From the NCBI GenBank assembly GCA_007131635.1, contig SLQE01000248.1, forward strand, positions 1-34,890: a DNA stretch of 34,890 nucleotides, read 5' to 3'. The DNA comes from Bacteroidota bacterium. GTDB lineage: Bacteria; Bacteroidota; Ignavibacteria; T3Sed10-11. Below, piece by piece: positions 10,635-19,622 of the stretch. The stretch's first letter is position 1. Every line of letters starts with the position of its first letter. A program made the position numbers and the translations under genes. The notes under the pieces are model-generated. The model saw only the letters and a program-made list of their open reading frames with translations. It was not told the DNA's origin and made no database searches.

Positions 10635-11612
10635 ATGAAATTTTCCTTTTTTTCTATCGTAATCATATTTATGCTCATCGGTTGCGGAAATGACCGATCA
10701 AACGAAAACGAAATCCCCATGCATCTTCAGGAAGATGATATATACATACCCACCTTTGACCGGGAGCAGGCATTTGAATATTTAGTCGAACAGACAAGAT
10801 TCGGCCCGAGAAACCCGGGTTCTACCGGACATCAGCAATGCCTTCAGTATTTAACATTTGAATTACACAAACACGCAGATGCCGTCAGTCAACAGAGTTT
10901 CCGTCATACCGGGTACGAAGGGCGTTCATATCAGATGACAAATATTATTGCTTCTTTCAATCTTGAAGCAACAAACCGGATTTTACTGGGAGCACATTGG
11001 GATACGCGACCGCGTGCGGAACGCGATCCTGATCCGAACAAAAGAAATGAGCCCATTATAGGAGCAAATGATGGAGCAAGCGGTGTTGCGGTGTTACTCG
11101 AACTCGCGAGGATATTCAAAAATCATCCCCCGCCTGTCGGTGTCGACATAATTTTATTTGATGGCGAGGATTATGGAAAAGAGGGAGATCTCGATCAGTA
11201 TGCGCTCGGAGCGAAATATTTTGCCCGCAATTTACCCACGGGTTTCAGACCTCGCTTTGGAATCATTGTTGATATGGTGGGTGACAAAGAGGCTCGCTTC
11301 CCCAGAGAATTGTCCTCAATACAATATGCCCCGTGGCTGGTTGATCTGATATGGAATACGGCAAGAAATTTAAATATCCATCTATTTGAAGACCGCCGTG
11401 GAACTTCGGTATATGATGATCATATCCCCTTAAACGATGCCGGTATACCGACTGCCCTTATAATCGATTCAGAGCTGATCGGATACGATGGTCCGGATGT
11501 TCGAAGAAGATATTGGCATACAACCATGGATACTCCGGACCAATGCAGTCCGGAGAGTCTTGGAGCCGTCGGGACAGTATTGATTGAAGTTATCTACCGG
11601 CAAACTTTTTAA
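10635..11612 (+). CDS. Glutaminyl-peptide cyclotransferase (M28 fold), lipoprotein
   Basis: Converts N-terminal Gln of exported proteins to pyroglutamate. A 325-residue M28-fold zinc protein with a lipoprotein signal (MLIGC, lipidated C17). The order of motifs closely follows the lipoprotein cyclases of Bacteroidota such as that of Porphyromonas gingivalis: RFGPRNPGS near residue 55, LLGAHWDTRP (H121), ANDGASGVA (zinc ligand D146), LFDGEDYG (E178/D179, general base region), VDMVGD (D213), DDHIPL and the last zinc ligand in RYWHTTMDTPD (H295). A plain M28 aminopeptidase is the alternative, but the DPDP and GEDYG context favours the cyclase. prmA begins 13 nt after its stop codon, so they share a transcript. 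Confidence 0.85.
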   Translation: MKFSFFSIVIIFMLIGCGNDRSNENEIPMHLQEDDIYIPTFDREQAFEYLVEQTRFGPRNPGSTGHQQCLQYLTFELHKHADAVSQQSFRHTGYEGRSYQMTNIIASFNLEATNRILLGAHWDTRPRAERDPDPNKRNEPIIGANDGASGVAVLLELARIFKNHPPPVGVDIILFDGEDYGKEGDLDQYALGAKYFARNLPTGFRPRFGIIVDMVGDKEARFPRELSSIQYAPWLVDLIWNTARNLNIHLFEDRRGTSVYDDHIPLNDAGIPTALIIDSELIGYDGPDVRRRYWHTTMDTPDQCSPESLGAVGTVLIEVIYRQTF

Positions 11613-11625
11613 AATTTTTTCGTTC

Positions 11626-12498
11626 ATGATTTACAAAGAATTGGTTGTCTACATAGACATGGGGTCTTATGATGAAGTCATCGCAGATTTATTGACACTC
11701 GACTTTGAGAGTTTCATCGAAGGCGATGATGCATTATATGCCTATATTCCATCCGACAAGTTTTCCGGGACAATGATCCCTCACATTCAGAAAAGGTTGC
11801 GAGATCTTGAGAAGAGAGCGGAAACAAATTCTCCTGTGATACACCTTCGCGACATACTACCGAAGAACTGGCATGAAGAATGGCAGCGTTCTATCACTAC
11901 GGTTCAAATAGGTAAGAATATTATTATACATCCGTCCTGGAGTAAACCTGAAATACCGGACGGCACCACCTCGATAGTGATTGATCCGAAAATGTCATTT
12001 GGAACGGGACACCACGAAACCACCCAAATGATGGTCGAATTACTCCTGGAATTCCATCGTCCGGGAATGAAAATACTCGACGTTGGCACAGGGTCAGGAA
12101 TATTGGCAATAATTTCCGCAAAGATTGGATCCCACGCTGTTGTCGGAATCGATAACGATCCGGATGCAGTGGCCGACGCACAGGAAAATATAACCCTGAA
12201 TGGTGTCGAAACAAAAGTGCGGCTCTTTCCGGGTAATCTCGATGCATTACACGATGTGAAATCGCAAAGGTTCGATATGCTACTGGCAAATATTGAACGG
12301 AATGTAATTATTCAATATTTTGAACTATTTACGGGCTGTTTGCAAAAGGAAGGTTTATTGCTATTGTCCGGACTTCTTGCGGATGATCTTCCCGCCATCA
12401 AGAACATATCCCGGGATAATAATTTATCTATTGTGAAGCAAATCAAAAGAAGCTCCAGTACATCCGACAAATGGTTAGCAATAGCCCTAAAGAAATAA
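11626..12498 (+). CDS. prmA: Ribosomal protein L11 methyltransferase
   Basis: Trimethylates ribosomal protein L11 using S-adenosylmethionine. The ATG at 11626 gives 290 residues and a start (MIYKELVVYIDM) matching Bacteroidota-type PrmA, while the track start at 11584 would overlap the upstream gene. The N-terminal L11-recognition domain is followed by FGTGHHETTQ (125-134), the SAM-binding loop LDVGTGSGILAI (151-162), the acidic motif GIDNDPDAV, and LLANIERNVI near the active site. No Shine-Dalgarno sequence is visible. It is the middle gene of cyclase-prmA-ppx; its last 28 nt overlap the next gene. Confidence 0.93.
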   Translation: MIYKELVVYIDMGSYDEVIADLLTLDFESFIEGDDALYAYIPSDKFSGTMIPHIQKRLRDLEKRAETNSPVIHLRDILPKNWHEEWQRSITTVQIGKNIIIHPSWSKPEIPDGTTSIVIDPKMSFGTGHHETTQMMVELLLEFHRPGMKILDVGTGSGILAIISAKIGSHAVVGIDNDPDAVADAQENITLNGVETKVRLFPGNLDALHDVKSQRFDMLLANIERNVIIQYFELFTGCLQKEGLLLLSGLLADDLPAIKNISRDNNLSIVKQIKRSSSTSDKWLAIALKK

Positions 12499-13409
12499 GA
12501 CGATATGCATCAATCGATGTCGGGACCAATACGGTTTTGATGGTGATCGCCGATGTTACCGATGGTGGAATTATTGTTCCGATAAGAGAAGAGCAACAAC
12601 TTCCGCGCTTAGGGAAGGAAGTAGATGCAAATCGAATAATATCGAGAGATTCTGTGAACCGGGTTCTAAAAACACTCCTTGAATATAAAAGAATAGCAGA
12701 ATCTTTACATGTATCCGAGATATTTGCCTGTGGCACAAGTGCACTCCGTGATGCCTTAAACCGAAAAGATGTAGTCAAAACGATTAAAAATGAAACAGGA
12801 ATTGCCGTTGAAGTTATCAGCGGTGATACCGAGGCAAAATTCACATACAGTGGTGCGCTATCCGCCTTCCCCTTTGTACCACAAAACACGGGAGTCCTTG
12901 ATATCGGCGGAGGGAGTACCGAACTCGTTATTGGCAGCAATGAGTCGATGACCGTCCGTCACAGCATTGATATCGGAGCTGTACGCGTTACGGAACGATA
13001 TTTCAACTCTCTGCCTCCATCCCGTCATACACTCGTTGAAGCCGAAAAATATATAAGAGATACAATTGCAAATAAAATTGATACAAATGAATTCGAAAGA
13101 TTAATAGGTGTTGCCGGCACCATTACTACGCTTGCTGCTATTGACCTGAATATCCCACATTTTTCGGCAGAATTAATCGAAGGTCATATTATTTCCCGCG
13201 AGAAGATCGAGTCAATATACGGAGAGTATTCACATTATTCACTCGATGATATGAGACGTATACCGCAGATAGTTTCCGGCAGGGAAGATATACTTTTTGC
13301 CGGAATTGCAATCCTGAAAACATTTCTAACGATGATGAATCGAGAGACCATAATGGTAAGCACCCGGGGTCTAAGATATGGACAAATAATTTCAAAAATA
13401 ACCATTTAG
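12471..13409 (+). CDS. Exopolyphosphatase / guanosine pentaphosphate phosphatase family (Ppx/GppA)
   Basis: Hydrolyses polyphosphate or pppGpp. At 312 residues it is the short form containing only the two ASKHA ATPase-like subdomains. Phosphate loop 1 is SIDVGTNTVLM (14-24), phosphate loop 2 is LDIGGGSTELV (143-153), and the candidate catalytic Glu is E121 in ISGDTEAKF. GVAGTITTLAAI is the third conserved motif, and STRGLRYGQI closes the domain. No HD or C-terminal RNA-binding domain is present, so Ppx and GppA activity cannot be told apart. The start overlaps prmA by 28 nt and there is no alternative in-frame ATG nearby. Confidence 0.9.
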   Translation: MVSNSPKEIRRYASIDVGTNTVLMVIADVTDGGIIVPIREEQQLPRLGKEVDANRIISRDSVNRVLKTLLEYKRIAESLHVSEIFACGTSALRDALNRKDVVKTIKNETGIAVEVISGDTEAKFTYSGALSAFPFVPQNTGVLDIGGGSTELVIGSNESMTVRHSIDIGAVRVTERYFNSLPPSRHTLVEAEKYIRDTIANKIDTNEFERLIGVAGTITTLAAIDLNIPHFSAELIEGHIISREKIESIYGEYSHYSLDDMRRIPQIVSGREDILFAGIAILKTFLTMMNRETIMVSTRGLRYGQIISKITI

Positions 13410-13440
13410 TATGCCTGTCTTAATGGATTATTTGCAATTT

Positions 13441-13469
13441 TTGCAATAAATCATTAAATTGTATTATTT
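13441..13469 (+). promoter_or_regulatory. Candidate glgA promoter
   Basis: TTGCAA, 17 nt, TTATTT, 24 nt before the glgA start. TTGCAAT occurs twice in a row here (13432 and 13441, 9 bp apart). The -10 match is poor. Confidence 0.3.
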
Positions 13470-13493
13470 TACACCGGAATCATACGGATAAAG

Positions 13494-14981
13494 ATGTCAA
13501 AACCGATCAGTATTCTTTACATATCCAGCGAGGTAGAACCCTTCGCCAAAACCGGCGGTTTAGCGGATGTAGCCGGCGCTTTTCCGCAGCTTATAAGAGA
13601 ACTCGGGCATGATATAAGAATTTTTCTCCCAAAATATGGTTTTGTGGGTGACAGGAAATTCAATATCTATGATGTCATTCGATTACGTGATATCCCTATT
13701 TCTATCGGAGATAAAACGGAAACAGCGAGTATTAAAAGTTCGTTTATAACAAATCAACGAGTAAAAGTCCAGGTTTATTTTTTCGACCTGCCAAAGTACT
13801 TTAACCGCGACGGAGTCTACTTCGACCCACAATCGAAAAAAGATTATCCCGATAATGACGAACGTTTCATCTCCCTCTGTCGCGGGGCACTTGAAACTTT
13901 GAAGCGTCTCGGTTGGAAACCCGACATTATTCATTGCAATGATTGGCAAACAGGGCTTATACCTGCATACCTGAAAACTATATACAAGGATGATCCGTTT
14001 TTCAACAAAATCCGCACAGTATATACGATTCACAACCTCGCCTATCAGGGTGTATTTCCAAAATCGTCGTTCGCAAAAACAGGATTACCGGAAGAATTAT
14101 TTAACGAACAAACAGGGCTCGCTACCGGTGACGTCATGAATCTCATGAAGTGCGGGATTCAATTTGCCGATACCATTACAACCGTAAGTAAACGATACGC
14201 AGAAGAGATCACAACAAGCGATGAGTTTGGATGTGGTTTGAAAGATCTGCTTAAAAAACGTCGAAAAGATTTATTCGGTATTTTAAACGGAGTAGATTAT
14301 TCCGTGTGGGATCCGTCCGTTGACCCACTCATACCGCAACAGTATACGCATAAAACAATCCAGGAAAAAGTAGAAAACAAACGGGAACTCCTTAAGGCCT
14401 TTAAACTCCCGGTCGATGATGCTGTCCCCGTCATCAGTATCATTTCGCGACTCGTTGAACAGAAGGGTTTCGACTTACTCCAGGAAATTGCCGGTACATT
14501 ATTGAAAGAGGATATAAAAATTATTGTCCTCGGGACGGGAGAAAAACGGTATCAAACATTTTTATCGGAACTGGCAACCAAGTATCCCGATAAAGTAGGT
14601 GTGAAATTAACATTTGATGATTCACTGGCACACCTCATAGAGGCAGGCAGCGATATGTTTCTTATGCCGTCACGCTATGAACCGTGCGGATTAAATCAAA
14701 TATACAGTATGCGCTACGGAACAATCCCGATTGTACGGGCAACCGGAGGACTCGAAGATACCGTTACCGATATCGATTCGAAAAACGGCAACGGTACGGG
14801 TATTAAATTCGGTCCGTATGACAGCAAGGCTTTATTACAGGCCATCGAACGCGCTCTTAAAATATATCGTGATGAAAAGACCTGGAACAAAGCTGTTAAA
14901 AATGCGATGCAACAGGATTTTTCCTGGGAAAAATCGGCAAAAGAATATATTACATTGTACAAAAAGATTTTAAAAAAGTAA
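13494..14981 (+). CDS. glgA: Glycogen synthase, ADP-glucose type
   Basis: Transfers glucose from ADP-glucose to a growing alpha-1,4-glucan. A 495-residue GT5 glycosyltransferase with the GT-B fold. The N-terminal nucleotide-sugar motif is KTGGLADVAG (19-28). Also seen are HCNDWQTGLIPAYL, YTIHNLAYQG, ILNGVDYSVWDP, the start of the C-terminal domain in ISRLVEQKGFDLL, and the acceptor/donor motif PSRYEPCGLNQIYSMRYGTIP with TGGLEDTV. Length and motif order are normal. It overlaps the next gene by a single base (TAATG). No other glycogen gene (glgB, glgC, glgP) is in the window. Confidence 0.96.
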   Translation: MSKPISILYISSEVEPFAKTGGLADVAGAFPQLIRELGHDIRIFLPKYGFVGDRKFNIYDVIRLRDIPISIGDKTETASIKSSFITNQRVKVQVYFFDLPKYFNRDGVYFDPQSKKDYPDNDERFISLCRGALETLKRLGWKPDIIHCNDWQTGLIPAYLKTIYKDDPFFNKIRTVYTIHNLAYQGVFPKSSFAKTGLPEELFNEQTGLATGDVMNLMKCGIQFADTITTVSKRYAEEITTSDEFGCGLKDLLKKRRKDLFGILNGVDYSVWDPSVDPLIPQQYTHKTIQEKVENKRELLKAFKLPVDDAVPVISIISRLVEQKGFDLLQEIAGTLLKEDIKIIVLGTGEKRYQTFLSELATKYPDKVGVKLTFDDSLAHLIEAGSDMFLMPSRYEPCGLNQIYSMRYGTIPIVRATGGLEDTVTDIDSKNGNGTGIKFGPYDSKALLQAIERALKIYRDEKTWNKAVKNAMQQDFSWEKSAKEYITLYKKILKK

Positions 14982-15583
14982 TGCGGGGTTTACATTATTG
15001 TCTTTTCCTTGATCGTGACGGAACAATTAACGTCGAAAAGGACTATATTAAAGACCCTGATGATCTGGAATTGATACACGGGGCCGCACGTGCCATACGG
15101 GAAGCACGTGAACTCGGATTAATGGTGATTGTCGTATCGAACCAGTCCGGCATCGCGAGAAAAATTTTAACCGAAGAAGACGTTCGAAAAGTCAATGAGC
15201 GATTGATTGAACTTCTCAGTGAAGAGGGTGCTTCAGTAGATGCAATCTATTACTGTCCTCATAACACCACCGGTGAGACGGAGTGTACCTGTCGAAAACC
15301 AAACACCGGTATGTTCGAGCAAGCCAAAATCGAACATAATATAGATTTCAATTGTTCTATAGTGATAGGCGATAAGTTAAGCGACATAGAAGCAGGAAGG
15401 CGTGTCGGTGCAAAAACTGTTCTGGTTTTAACGGGATATGGTTCAATGGTAAAAGACAGCTGGGATAAAAAGCCTGATGCTATTGACTTTGTCGCCGCAG
15501 ATGTATACGATAGTATGAAATACATACGCAATCTTGTAGATACGTGGAAAACAAACAAGAAAGGAAGCGAGAGAAATACGTGA
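14981..15583 (+). CDS. gmhB: D-glycero-D-manno-heptose 1,7-bisphosphate phosphatase family protein (HAD, GmhB type)
   Basis: A HAD-superfamily phosphatase that in the model enzyme removes the 7-phosphate during ADP-heptose synthesis for lipopolysaccharide core. Motif I is FLDRDGTIN (nucleophile D11, D13), motif II is VVSNQSG, the zinc-binding loop is C92-x-H94...C102-x-C104 in CPHNTTGETECTCRKP, and motif IV is VIGDKLSDIEAG. The 200-residue length is normal. Histidinol-phosphate phosphatase (HisB-N) shares this fold, but no his gene is near. Translation is coupled to glgA by the TAATG overlap. A free-standing gmhB next to glgA rather than with hldE is a little unusual. Confidence 0.86.
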   Translation: MRGLHYCLFLDRDGTINVEKDYIKDPDDLELIHGAARAIREARELGLMVIVVSNQSGIARKILTEEDVRKVNERLIELLSEEGASVDAIYYCPHNTTGETECTCRKPNTGMFEQAKIEHNIDFNCSIVIGDKLSDIEAGRRVGAKTVLVLTGYGSMVKDSWDKKPDAIDFVAADVYDSMKYIRNLVDTWKTNKKGSERNT

Positions 15584-16749
15584 GAACGAGACTATTACTT
15601 ATGCTGGCGTTGACAGGGATGATGATCTATTCAATCGGCTGCGATGAAGATCCTATCTCAGTCGGCGAAGGGATCCTCCCAGACGAGGATTTTATTACAA
15701 TTGATACACTTGTTTTTATGGCAAAGGAATCGTTCTCATATGAAATTCCCATAGTAACAAGCGGATCGCAGACAATGTTTGCCGGTGAAACCGATAAACA
15801 TCGCGTTGAAAGTATTTTCCGCTTCATTTCACCGGTCACACTTACCCCGGATACAGTCAGAAACTCGGAAATATTCGAAGCGACATTATCCCTGACACCG
15901 GTATATTCCATGGGTGATTCCTCCGAAACTCTTCCGCTCTATCTACACGAAGTCATCAGCGGCTGGTCAACGACCGATTTTAACCGCGATGTTTTTGAAA
16001 CGATTTATTGGAGATCCAAAAGCGTCGCTGATACAGTTGCGATGGTAGGAGATACAAACCAGACCGTCTTTCGTTTACCCCGGGAATTAATAGCACACTG
16101 GGCACAACAAGAAGAAGAATCCATCGTTACACCGGGCCTGGTGCTTCGAAGCGATGAATCGGCAAATAGTATAATCGGATTTCGCGGACCGGGAGGTGAA
16201 AATGGACCCGAACTTCGAATTATTTACGGAGTATCGGGAAGTCCCGACACCGTCACTATTACGCAAAATGCACGAGCTTTTGCCGCGTATATGAAAGATG
16301 AACCCGATTTGCAGAATAACATCATCATACAGGCCGGGGTCTCCACCCGCGCAGTGTTGAAATTTGATATTCACGAAATTCCGAAAGGTGCGCTTATTCA
16401 CAGCGCCGAACTTGAATTATTCAAGAATCCGGAATTCACGATATCTCACCCGGAAATCGGCGACTCCATCTTCGCCCACCAGTTAACAGATAATAATAAA
16501 TTTCTTATGCGGACAGCTAACCGTGCAAGGTTTAATACTTCCGTTATCGACAGCATCAACAACATTATAAGGTATAGTTCTCTCGTAAGCGAAATAGTGC
16601 AGGATTGGGTGACTGTAGGAGAAAACCTTGGTTTTATTATACGTGACAATAGTGAAACACTTGGACTCCATCGAACGTCTTTTTATACAGAGACGGGTAC
16701 CGATGAGGCATTACGGCCACGGTTAAAAATAATTTATTCAAGAATATAA
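15580..16749 (+). CDS. DUF4270-like exported lipoprotein
   Basis: A 389-residue lipoprotein. I prefer the GTG at 15580, which overlaps the previous stop as GTGA and gives a clean lipoprotein signal (LLLMLALTGMMIYSIGC); the track ATG at 15544 would overlap gmhB by 40 nt. After the lipid Cys comes CDEDPISVGEGILPDE, as in DUF4270 proteins of Bacteroidota, then two similar beta-rich halves of about 170 residues, each ending in a segment like LRPRLKIIYS or GPELRIIYGV, reminiscent of DNRLRE-type jelly-roll domains. DUF4270 genes commonly lie just after glgA in Bacteroidota (from memory), which supports the assignment. Function unknown; outer-membrane surface location is likely. Confidence 0.7.
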   Translation: MRTRLLLMLALTGMMIYSIGCDEDPISVGEGILPDEDFITIDTLVFMAKESFSYEIPIVTSGSQTMFAGETDKHRVESIFRFISPVTLTPDTVRNSEIFEATLSLTPVYSMGDSSETLPLYLHEVISGWSTTDFNRDVFETIYWRSKSVADTVAMVGDTNQTVFRLPRELIAHWAQQEEESIVTPGLVLRSDESANSIIGFRGPGGENGPELRIIYGVSGSPDTVTITQNARAFAAYMKDEPDLQNNIIIQAGVSTRAVLKFDIHEIPKGALIHSAELELFKNPEFTISHPEIGDSIFAHQLTDNNKFLMRTANRARFNTSVIDSINNIIRYSSLVSEIVQDWVTVGENLGFIIRDNSETLGLHRTSFYTETGTDEALRPRLKIIYSRI

Positions 16750-16766
16750 CCGGGAAAAGAACACTT

Positions 16767-18017
16767 ATGCGATTAAGAACTTTTATCATAATAGCAATAT
16801 TTGTAACTTCCTCGACCGATTTTCTGGAGGCCAAGGGCGGATCCGCTTATTCCCGTTTTGGAATAGGTGAACGGTTCCATTTGGCCAGTGTCCGTTCTAT
16901 CGGTATGGGAGGAGCGTCAATAGCGCTTCGTGGTGCGAATCATTTCAACGTCGCTAATCCGGCGTCCTGGAGTGATTTCCCTGTCGTTCAATTTTCCGGC
17001 TCAATGTATTATCAAAATATAAGATCGGATGACGGTGTTCAGAGCGGCGGAATCGGATCCGGGAATATCAACGGAGCTATGCTTGGATTACCTATACTTC
17101 CCTCACGCGGTGTAACAATTGCCCTGGGGTTTATGCCGATGTCAAACCTCGGATATAACATCGAAACCCGAACCGATATCCCCGGTGGGCATCAGGCGAC
17201 GAAATACATAGGTAATGGCGGAATCACAAACCTTGCTGCCGGTTCATCATTACAACTGCATCGCACTATCTCAATCGGTGCGATGGCTCTTTACAGAGTT
17301 GGGTTACTAAATTATGAATGGAGTAATCAGTTTTCCATCCCCGGTTACGGCTCAGCCTTTACGATTCGAGAACTCGACCTAAGAGGTGTTGCCGGACAAT
17401 TCGGTGTTATGTATAGCGGTTTGCTATCCCCGCGCCGGGACGGTGAATACGGACCCGTTACTATCGGTGTTACCTTCACGACCCCGACCCGTTTGAATGT
17501 TGAGGAAGAATATAAAATTGTGTACGGTACCGGTGTCGATACTACCACTGTAAGGACCGGAACTATTGAATTACCTTATTCCGTTGGGGTCGGTATCAGT
17601 CTCCGAGCCGATCAGCGAAACATTTTTGCTCTCGATGCACGGTACGAACCCTGGGACAATTACCGGAGGTTTGGAAGTGCCGATGCTCATTTACGGAACG
17701 CAACCCGGATTGGTTTTGGTTGGGAAAGACTCGGCAGATATGATGAAATAGGTGCAGGTTTCATCGAACGCACCACTTTTCGTCTCGGATTTTTATACAA
17801 TGCTTCTTACTTTAATATCCATAATCAGCCGATTAATGAAACATTTTTAACATTCGGTGTGGGGATTCCATTAAGCGGTGTTGCCGTATTAGATATAGGC
17901 TCACAAATCGGTATACGCGGTACAACAGAAAACAATCTCCAGAGGGATACGGTATTCAGGCTGTTTTTTTCTCTGAGTTTGTTTGAAAGATGGTTTATAC
18001 CGCCAATAATAGAATAA
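16767..18017 (+). CDS. Outer-membrane beta-barrel protein, FadL/PorV-like
   Basis: A 416-residue protein with a signal peptide (MRLRTFIIIAIFVTSSTDFLEA). The mature start SAYSRFGIGE...RSIGMGGASIALRGANHFNVANPASW is the hallmark of a family of Bacteroidota outer-membrane barrels related to FadL/PorV transport proteins. Alternating hydrophobic and polar strands run to the end, which closes with a Phe-rich strand (RLFFSLSLFERWF). It lies 17 nt after the DUF4270-like gene in the same direction and 56 nt before the TPR gene, so it may work with the lipoprotein at the surface. The specific substrate is unknown. A PorV role in type IX secretion is possible but not shown by the sequence. Confidence 0.75.
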   Translation: MRLRTFIIIAIFVTSSTDFLEAKGGSAYSRFGIGERFHLASVRSIGMGGASIALRGANHFNVANPASWSDFPVVQFSGSMYYQNIRSDDGVQSGGIGSGNINGAMLGLPILPSRGVTIALGFMPMSNLGYNIETRTDIPGGHQATKYIGNGGITNLAAGSSLQLHRTISIGAMALYRVGLLNYEWSNQFSIPGYGSAFTIRELDLRGVAGQFGVMYSGLLSPRRDGEYGPVTIGVTFTTPTRLNVEEEYKIVYGTGVDTTTVRTGTIELPYSVGVGISLRADQRNIFALDARYEPWDNYRRFGSADAHLRNATRIGFGWERLGRYDEIGAGFIERTTFRLGFLYNASYFNIHNQPINETFLTFGVGIPLSGVAVLDIGSQIGIRGTTENNLQRDTVFRLFFSLSLFERWFIPPIIE

Positions 18018-18073
18018 ATGTAGCTAGTTATGTTAATCTTTTATCTCAATAATACTACGATGAGGTGGTTAAG

Positions 18074-19393
18074 GTGAAAACACTTCTATGTTCCTTGTAC
18101 CTACTCCTGGTTTTTTCAATGGGAGTGACGCAAAATACAATTGCATCGGAATCTGCAGACACAACACAGCAGGTAGACATGCAGCAGGTGCTCATGAATT
18201 GGAGTCTTTTTTTCGAGGACTACCGGAACGGTTACTATGAACGCGCAATTCCATATGGATGGAAAGTTATGGAACTCCATCCTACGCGTTTTAGAGCACT
18301 CTACGGTAATTTAGCCGAATGTTATCGTCAACTCTATCTTAAGACCGATGACCCGGAAAAACAAGAAGCTTATGCTGATACAATTGTCTACATATTCCAA
18401 AGAGGAATCGAACATTTACCGGATCGTGCAGATATTTACTATTTGCAAAAGGCACATTTTTATGATAATTACTTCTCCCCTCCGCGGATAGAAGAGGCCA
18501 TTGAGGCATATCAGATAGCAGTCGACCTCGACTTCGAAAATATTGATTTCCAGTATATCGACAGGCTCGGTAATTTATATATGGATAATCGCGGACCGGA
18601 CAATGACTATGAAGAACGTGCAGTCGATCTGTATCAACGATACTTAACCGAACGTGATCCGGACAATGCAACAGCAATGGATAGATTACGACGGCTGATA
18701 CGTGACCCGCAGGAACTCATCCGGCTTGCAGAGGAAAAACTTCGAACTGATCCCGAGAACCCGGCAAATATATGGAGTCTTGTCCAGGCATACAACGCGG
18801 CGCAGGAATATGAAAAATCAATACCCTATGTTGAACAATTGACTGGAATCAGTCCGGAATCGGAAACATACTGGAGCGAACTTGCCCGCCTGTACGAACG
18901 TACCAATCAAATACGCGATGCAATACGAACGTATACCCAGTTAATGCGTTTAAAAGAAAATGATCCCGAGATACCGCTCAAGATCGCTCAGGCCTACCGC
19001 CAGGTCGGTAACCATCGCCAGGCACGCGAATACGCCCGCCGTGCACAACGGATGGACCGGAACTGGGGTGAACCTCTTTTTGAAATAGCTACGATATATG
19101 AGGAAATTATCGAAAGATGTGTCGTAAATACAAAAGGCGGTTGGGCAAATATGCAGCTCGAAGACCGCGTTGTCTATAAGCTTGCTCAGGAATATTACCA
19201 GCGAGCCGCTCAAATAGATCAGAGAATCGCATCGCGTGCCCGGGAACGCGCGCAATTCTTGAATAATTTAGTCCCGCAAGACGAAGACTATTTCTTTAAT
19301 CGCGACTTGATCGTCGACGGAAAGATCAAGGTCTTTGGTGATTGCTACGAATGGATAGGAGAAGAAATTACCGTACCGGCATCATTCCGGTAA
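18074..19393 (+). CDS. Exported tetratricopeptide-repeat protein
   Basis: A 439-residue protein with a signal peptide (MKTLLCSLYLLLVFSMGVTQNTIA) and at least six TPR-like helix pairs. Examples are YERAIPYGWKVMELHP, IEEAIEAYQIAVDLD, YEKSIPYVEQLTGISPE, IRDAIRTYTQLMRL and HRQAREYARRAQRMD. The last about 60 residues are a non-TPR beta-rich cap (IVDGKIKVFGDCYEW). The GTG at 18074 is chosen over the track GTG at 18065 because GAGGTGG lies 5 nt upstream and the signal peptide is then compact. It follows the barrel gene, and a periplasmic scaffold role for an envelope complex is plausible but unproven. Confidence 0.82.
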   Translation: MKTLLCSLYLLLVFSMGVTQNTIASESADTTQQVDMQQVLMNWSLFFEDYRNGYYERAIPYGWKVMELHPTRFRALYGNLAECYRQLYLKTDDPEKQEAYADTIVYIFQRGIEHLPDRADIYYLQKAHFYDNYFSPPRIEEAIEAYQIAVDLDFENIDFQYIDRLGNLYMDNRGPDNDYEERAVDLYQRYLTERDPDNATAMDRLRRLIRDPQELIRLAEEKLRTDPENPANIWSLVQAYNAAQEYEKSIPYVEQLTGISPESETYWSELARLYERTNQIRDAIRTYTQLMRLKENDPEIPLKIAQAYRQVGNHRQAREYARRAQRMDRNWGEPLFEIATIYEEIIERCVVNTKGGWANMQLEDRVVYKLAQEYYQRAAQIDQRIASRARERAQFLNNLVPQDEDYFFNRDLIVDGKIKVFGDCYEWIGEEITVPASFR

Positions 19394-19428
19394 AGATATA
19401 ACTTATTAGGAAATATTCTACGTTAGTC

Positions 19429-19475
19429 GATACAGAATCGTCAGAGAGTCATTGCTTTGTGTATCGATACAAAAA
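19429..19475 (+). repeat. Repeated TCGATACA motif, one copy in a 12-bp palindrome, upstream of glyA
   Basis: TCGATACA occurs at about 19429 and again inside TGTATCGATACA (19460-19471), a perfect 12-bp palindrome flanked by TTT and AAA. It is about 150-190 nt upstream of glyA in a 229-nt gap. An operator is possible. No recognisable riboswitch or terminator is seen in this gap. Confidence 0.3.
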
Positions 19476-19622
19476 AAATGGAGTGCAATTAAATATAATT
19501 ACGTCTGGCCTGGATTTTATCAACAACTCGCTGAACCTTAAGACAGAAGACGGGAAAAAGATAATATCTGTATATCGGACAATCATAATTGACTCACCGG
19601 CATTAACTGAAACAAAATCTAT

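Noticed and set aside
11584-11625. Upstream start of the prmA ORF
   Set aside because: It overlaps the glutaminyl cyclase gene and adds 14 residues not typical of PrmA.
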